A DNA stretch of 18,864 bases, from the NCBI GenBank assembly GCA_002405525.1, contig DHLY01000058.1, forward strand, positions 21,412 through 40,275, given 5' to 3'. The notes below the pieces were generated by a model that did not search any database, was not told the origin of the DNA, and saw nothing but the letters and a program-made list of their open reading frames with translations. Source of the DNA: Proteobacteria bacterium UBA4656 (lineage in GTDB: Bacteria > Pseudomonadota > Gammaproteobacteria > Xanthomonadales > Ahniellaceae). Numbering within the stretch: position 1 is the first letter of the stretch; the number at the start of each line of letters is the position of its first letter. Shown here one piece after another: positions 16,905 to 18,864 of this stretch. The position numbers and the translations under genes were made by a program.

Positions 16905-17522
16905 ATGCATGCCCACTTCTCGACCAAGGAGCGGATCCTGACCGCCGCCGAGGAACTGTTCGCCCGCCACGGATTCGCCGGCGCCTCGCTGCGGCAGGTC
17001 ACCGCCGCGGCGAACGTCAACCTCGCCGCCGTGAACTATCACTTCGGTTCCAAGGACAACCTGATCAACGAGGTGTTCCGGCGCCGCCTCGACGAACTGA
17101 CCGAACGCCGGCTCGCGGCGCTGCAGGCAGCCCGAGCCGGCACTCATCCCACCCTGGAGTCGCTGCTCGAGGCCTTCGTCCTGCCGGCGCTCAACCTTGC
17201 CACCGACCGCCTCGGCGGCTCGGCCTTCATGCGGGTCCTGGCGCGGGCTTACGCCGAACACGACCAGACGCTGCGCAAGTTTCTGTCCGACAACTACGGC
17301 CACGTACTCAAGGCTTTCGCAGCGGCAATCCACGACCTGATGCCGGATCTGCACAAGGAGTCGCTGTACTGGCGCCTGGATTTCATCAGCGGCGCGTTGA
17401 CCTACGCGATGTCCGACTTCGGAGTCGTCCGCCGCCCGCCAGGCCGGACCGACGACGAACACCGGCGGCAGGCGGCGCATGAATTCGTGCGCTTCGCCTG
17501 CGCCGGACTGCGCGCGCCCTGA
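16905..17522 (+). CDS. TetR-family regulator, PsrA-like (likely fatty-acid-responsive repressor)
   Basis: This 205-residue protein has an N-terminal TetR helix-turn-helix at about 9-57 (RILTAAEELFARHGFAGASL, then VNLAAVNYHFGSKDNLINEV). The C-terminal ligand-binding half (FMRVLARAYAEHDQTLRKFL ... LYWRLDFISGALTYAMSDFG) resembles, as I remember it, Pseudomonas PsrA, which senses long-chain fatty acids and represses fad genes. GAGG lies five bases before the ATG. The operator at 16868-16887 just upstream suggests self-repression, and the downstream 3-hydroxyacyl-CoA dehydrogenase fits a beta-oxidation role. The exact ligand is inferred. Other TetR regulators of fatty-acid genes share these features, so I give no gene symbol. 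Confidence 0.85.
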   Translation: MHAHFSTKERILTAAEELFARHGFAGASLRQVTAAANVNLAAVNYHFGSKDNLINEVFRRRLDELTERRLAALQAARAGTHPTLESLLEAFVLPALNLATDRLGGSAFMRVLARAYAEHDQTLRKFLSDNYGHVLKAFAAAIHDLMPDLHKESLYWRLDFISGALTYAMSDFGVVRRPPGRTDDEHRRQAAHEFVRFACAGLRAP

Positions 17523-17559
17523 TCGACGCGCCCCTTCTCCACCGAGCCACGGAGCCAAC

Positions 17560-18864
17560 ATGGCCGATTCCCCGATCCGCATCCGCCGCGTGGCGGTGCT
17601 GGGCGCCGGCGTTATGGGCGCACAGATCGCCGCCCACCTCGTCAACGCCTCCGTCGAGACCCTGCTCTACGACCTGCCGGCGAAAGACGGCGACCCGAAC
17701 GGCAGCGTCAACAAGGCGATCGCCAACCTGTCCAGGCTGTCCCCCGCCCCACTGGCAACCAAGGGGCGCGGCGCCGAGATCGTGGCCGCCAACTACGACC
17801 AGCACCTCGACGGGCTGCGCCATTGCGACCTGGTTATCGAGGCGATCGCCGAGCGCATGGACTGGAAGCATGCCCTGTACGCCAGGGTCGCGCCCTTCTT
17901 GGCCCCGCACGCGATCTTCGCCAGCAATACCTCCGGTCTGCCGATCCGCGAACTCGCCGCGGGCCTGCCCGACGCCATCCACCCGCGCTTCTGCGGCGTG
18001 CACTTCTTCAACCCACCGCGCTACATGCACCTGGCCGAGCTGATCCCGATCGCGGCGACCGACCCGCGGGTGCTCGACACCCTGGAGGGTTTCCTGACCA
18101 CCACCCTCGGCAAGGGCGTGGTGCGCGCCAAGGACACACCGAACTTCATCGGCAACCGGATCGGCGTGTTCTCCATGCTCGCGACGATGCACCATACGCA
18201 AGCTTTCGCGCTCGGCTTCGACGAGGTCGATGCGCTGACAGGGCCGGCGATCGGGCGGCCCAAGAGCGCCACGTACCGCACCGCGGACGTGGTCGGGCTC
18301 GACACGATGGGCCACGTCATCCAGACCATGGCGGACACCCTTCCGCAGGATCCCTGGCACCGGCATTTCGTTCCTCCCGCCACGCTGCAGGCGCTGGTCG
18401 GCAGGGGCGCGCTGGGGCAGAAGTCGGGCGCGGGCTTCTTCCGCAAGGTCGGCAAGGACATCCACGTGCTGGACGCGGCCCGGCTGGACTACCGACCCGC
18501 CGACGGTGCAGCAAGCGCCGAGGTCGCCGCCGTCCTCAAAGTCAAAGACCCGGCAGATAAGCTGGCGAAGCTGCGCGCCGGCGGTGATCCGCAGGCAAGG
18601 TTTCTTTGGGCCGTGTTCCGCGACCTGTTTCACTACAGCGCTTACCACCTCGCCGACATCGCGGACAGCGCGCGCGAGGTCGACTTCGCGATCCGCTGGG
18701 GCTACGGCTGGGCCCTCGGTCCGTTCGAGCTTTGGCAGGCCAGCGGCTGGAAGCAGGTCGCCAGCTGGATCGCCGCCGACATCGCCGCCGGCAAGGCCAT
18801 GAGCGACGCGCCGCTGCCGGCGTGGGTCGTCGACGGTCGCGAAGGTGTGCATGATGCTGACGGC
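17560..18864 (+). CDS. 3-hydroxyacyl-CoA dehydrogenase, probable FadN-type beta-oxidation enzyme (3' end outside window)
   Basis: From the ATG at 17560 the frame is open for 435 codons to the window edge. The N-terminal Rossmann fold starts at once with VAVLGAGVMGAQIA (GxGxxG at 15-20), so there is no hydratase domain in front. Catalytic His148 (GVHFFNPP) and Glu160 (HLAELIP) keep the 12-residue spacing of the dehydrogenase His-Glu pair. SNTSGLPI (122-129) and NFIGNRIG (195-202) are family motifs, followed by the C-terminal dimerisation domain (TADVVGLDTMGHV) and a second helical domain around 350-395. Proteins with this order usually end in an enoyl-CoA hydratase domain and run to about 790 residues, as in Bacillus FadN; that part would lie beyond the edge. 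GGAG sits five bases before the ATG, 37 bases after the regulator. Confidence 0.92.
   Translation, partial: MADSPIRIRRVAVLGAGVMGAQIAAHLVNASVETLLYDLPAKDGDPNGSVNKAIANLSRLSPAPLATKGRGAEIVAANYDQHLDGLRHCDLVIEAIAERMDWKHALYARVAPFLAPHAIFASNTSGLPIRELAAGLPDAIHPRFCGVHFFNPPRYMHLAELIPIAATDPRVLDTLEGFLTTTLGKGVVRAKDTPNFIGNRIGVFSMLATMHHTQAFALGFDEVDALTGPAIGRPKSATYRTADVVGLDTMGHVIQTMADTLPQDPWHRHFVPPATLQALVGRGALGQKSGAGFFRKVGKDIHVLDAARLDYRPADGAASAEVAAVLKVKDPADKLAKLRAGGDPQARFLWAVFRDLFHYSAYHLADIADSAREVDFAIRWGYGWALGPFELWQASGWKQVASWIAADIAAGKAMSDAPLPAWVVDGREGVHDADG

Noticed and set aside
17386..18852. Minus-strand 488-codon open frame opposite the dehydrogenase
   Set aside because: The plus strand encodes an unmistakable dehydrogenase with GAGVMG and HFFNPP; the antisense product has no family features.
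1..18864. CRISPR arrays, tRNA or rRNA genes, insertion sequences
   Set aside because: Reading through the window I saw no regularly spaced repeats, cloverleaf-like genes, transposase motifs or terminal inverted repeats.

Overview
This is a GC-rich gammaproteobacterial chromosome segment. The gene content and order (ndk, rlmN, a PilF/PilW lipoprotein, rodZ, yfgM, bamB, der), plus a rhodanese-MoeB fusion next to moeA and mobA, point to a Xanthomonadales-type host. That placement rests on my knowledge of synteny, not on a search.

Layout. Positions 1-6751 (minus strand) hold one very large reading frame that leaves the window at its left edge. It is open for 2250 codons and encodes a Sec-exported RHS/YD-repeat protein. 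It has a signal peptide, a transglutaminase-like domain whose nucleophile cysteine appears to be missing, a long middle region, a YD-repeat shell with a tryptophan-rich insertion, a canonical RHS core-end motif, and the start of an unrecognised C-terminal tip of the kind that is often a toxin. A run of ten G lies one base before its start codon. Positions 6752-7094 are a non-coding gap.

Positions 7095-16690 hold a compact ten-gene minus-strand block, read in the order ndk, rlmN, pilF-like, rodZ, yfgM, bamB, der, mobA, moeA, moeB. Spacings are short, and three junctions are 4-base GTGA stop/start overlaps. The block joins nucleotide metabolism, rRNA/tRNA methylation, type IV pilus and cell-shape proteins, outer-membrane protein assembly and ribosome assembly to late molybdenum-cofactor synthesis. 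The ispG and hisS genes that sit between rodZ and yfgM in Escherichia coli are absent here.

From 16840 to the right edge the strand switches. A sigma-70-type promoter overlapped by an inverted repeat precedes a PsrA-like TetR regulator. This is followed 37 bases later by a 3-hydroxyacyl-CoA dehydrogenase that continues beyond the window. The arrangement suggests a fatty-acid-responsive, self-controlled beta-oxidation operon.

The conserved operon is ordinary. The part most likely to hold new biology is the large secreted RHS protein: its G-tract, its Trp-rich insertion, its degenerate transglutaminase domain, and its tip and possible immunity gene, which lie partly or wholly beyond the left edge.
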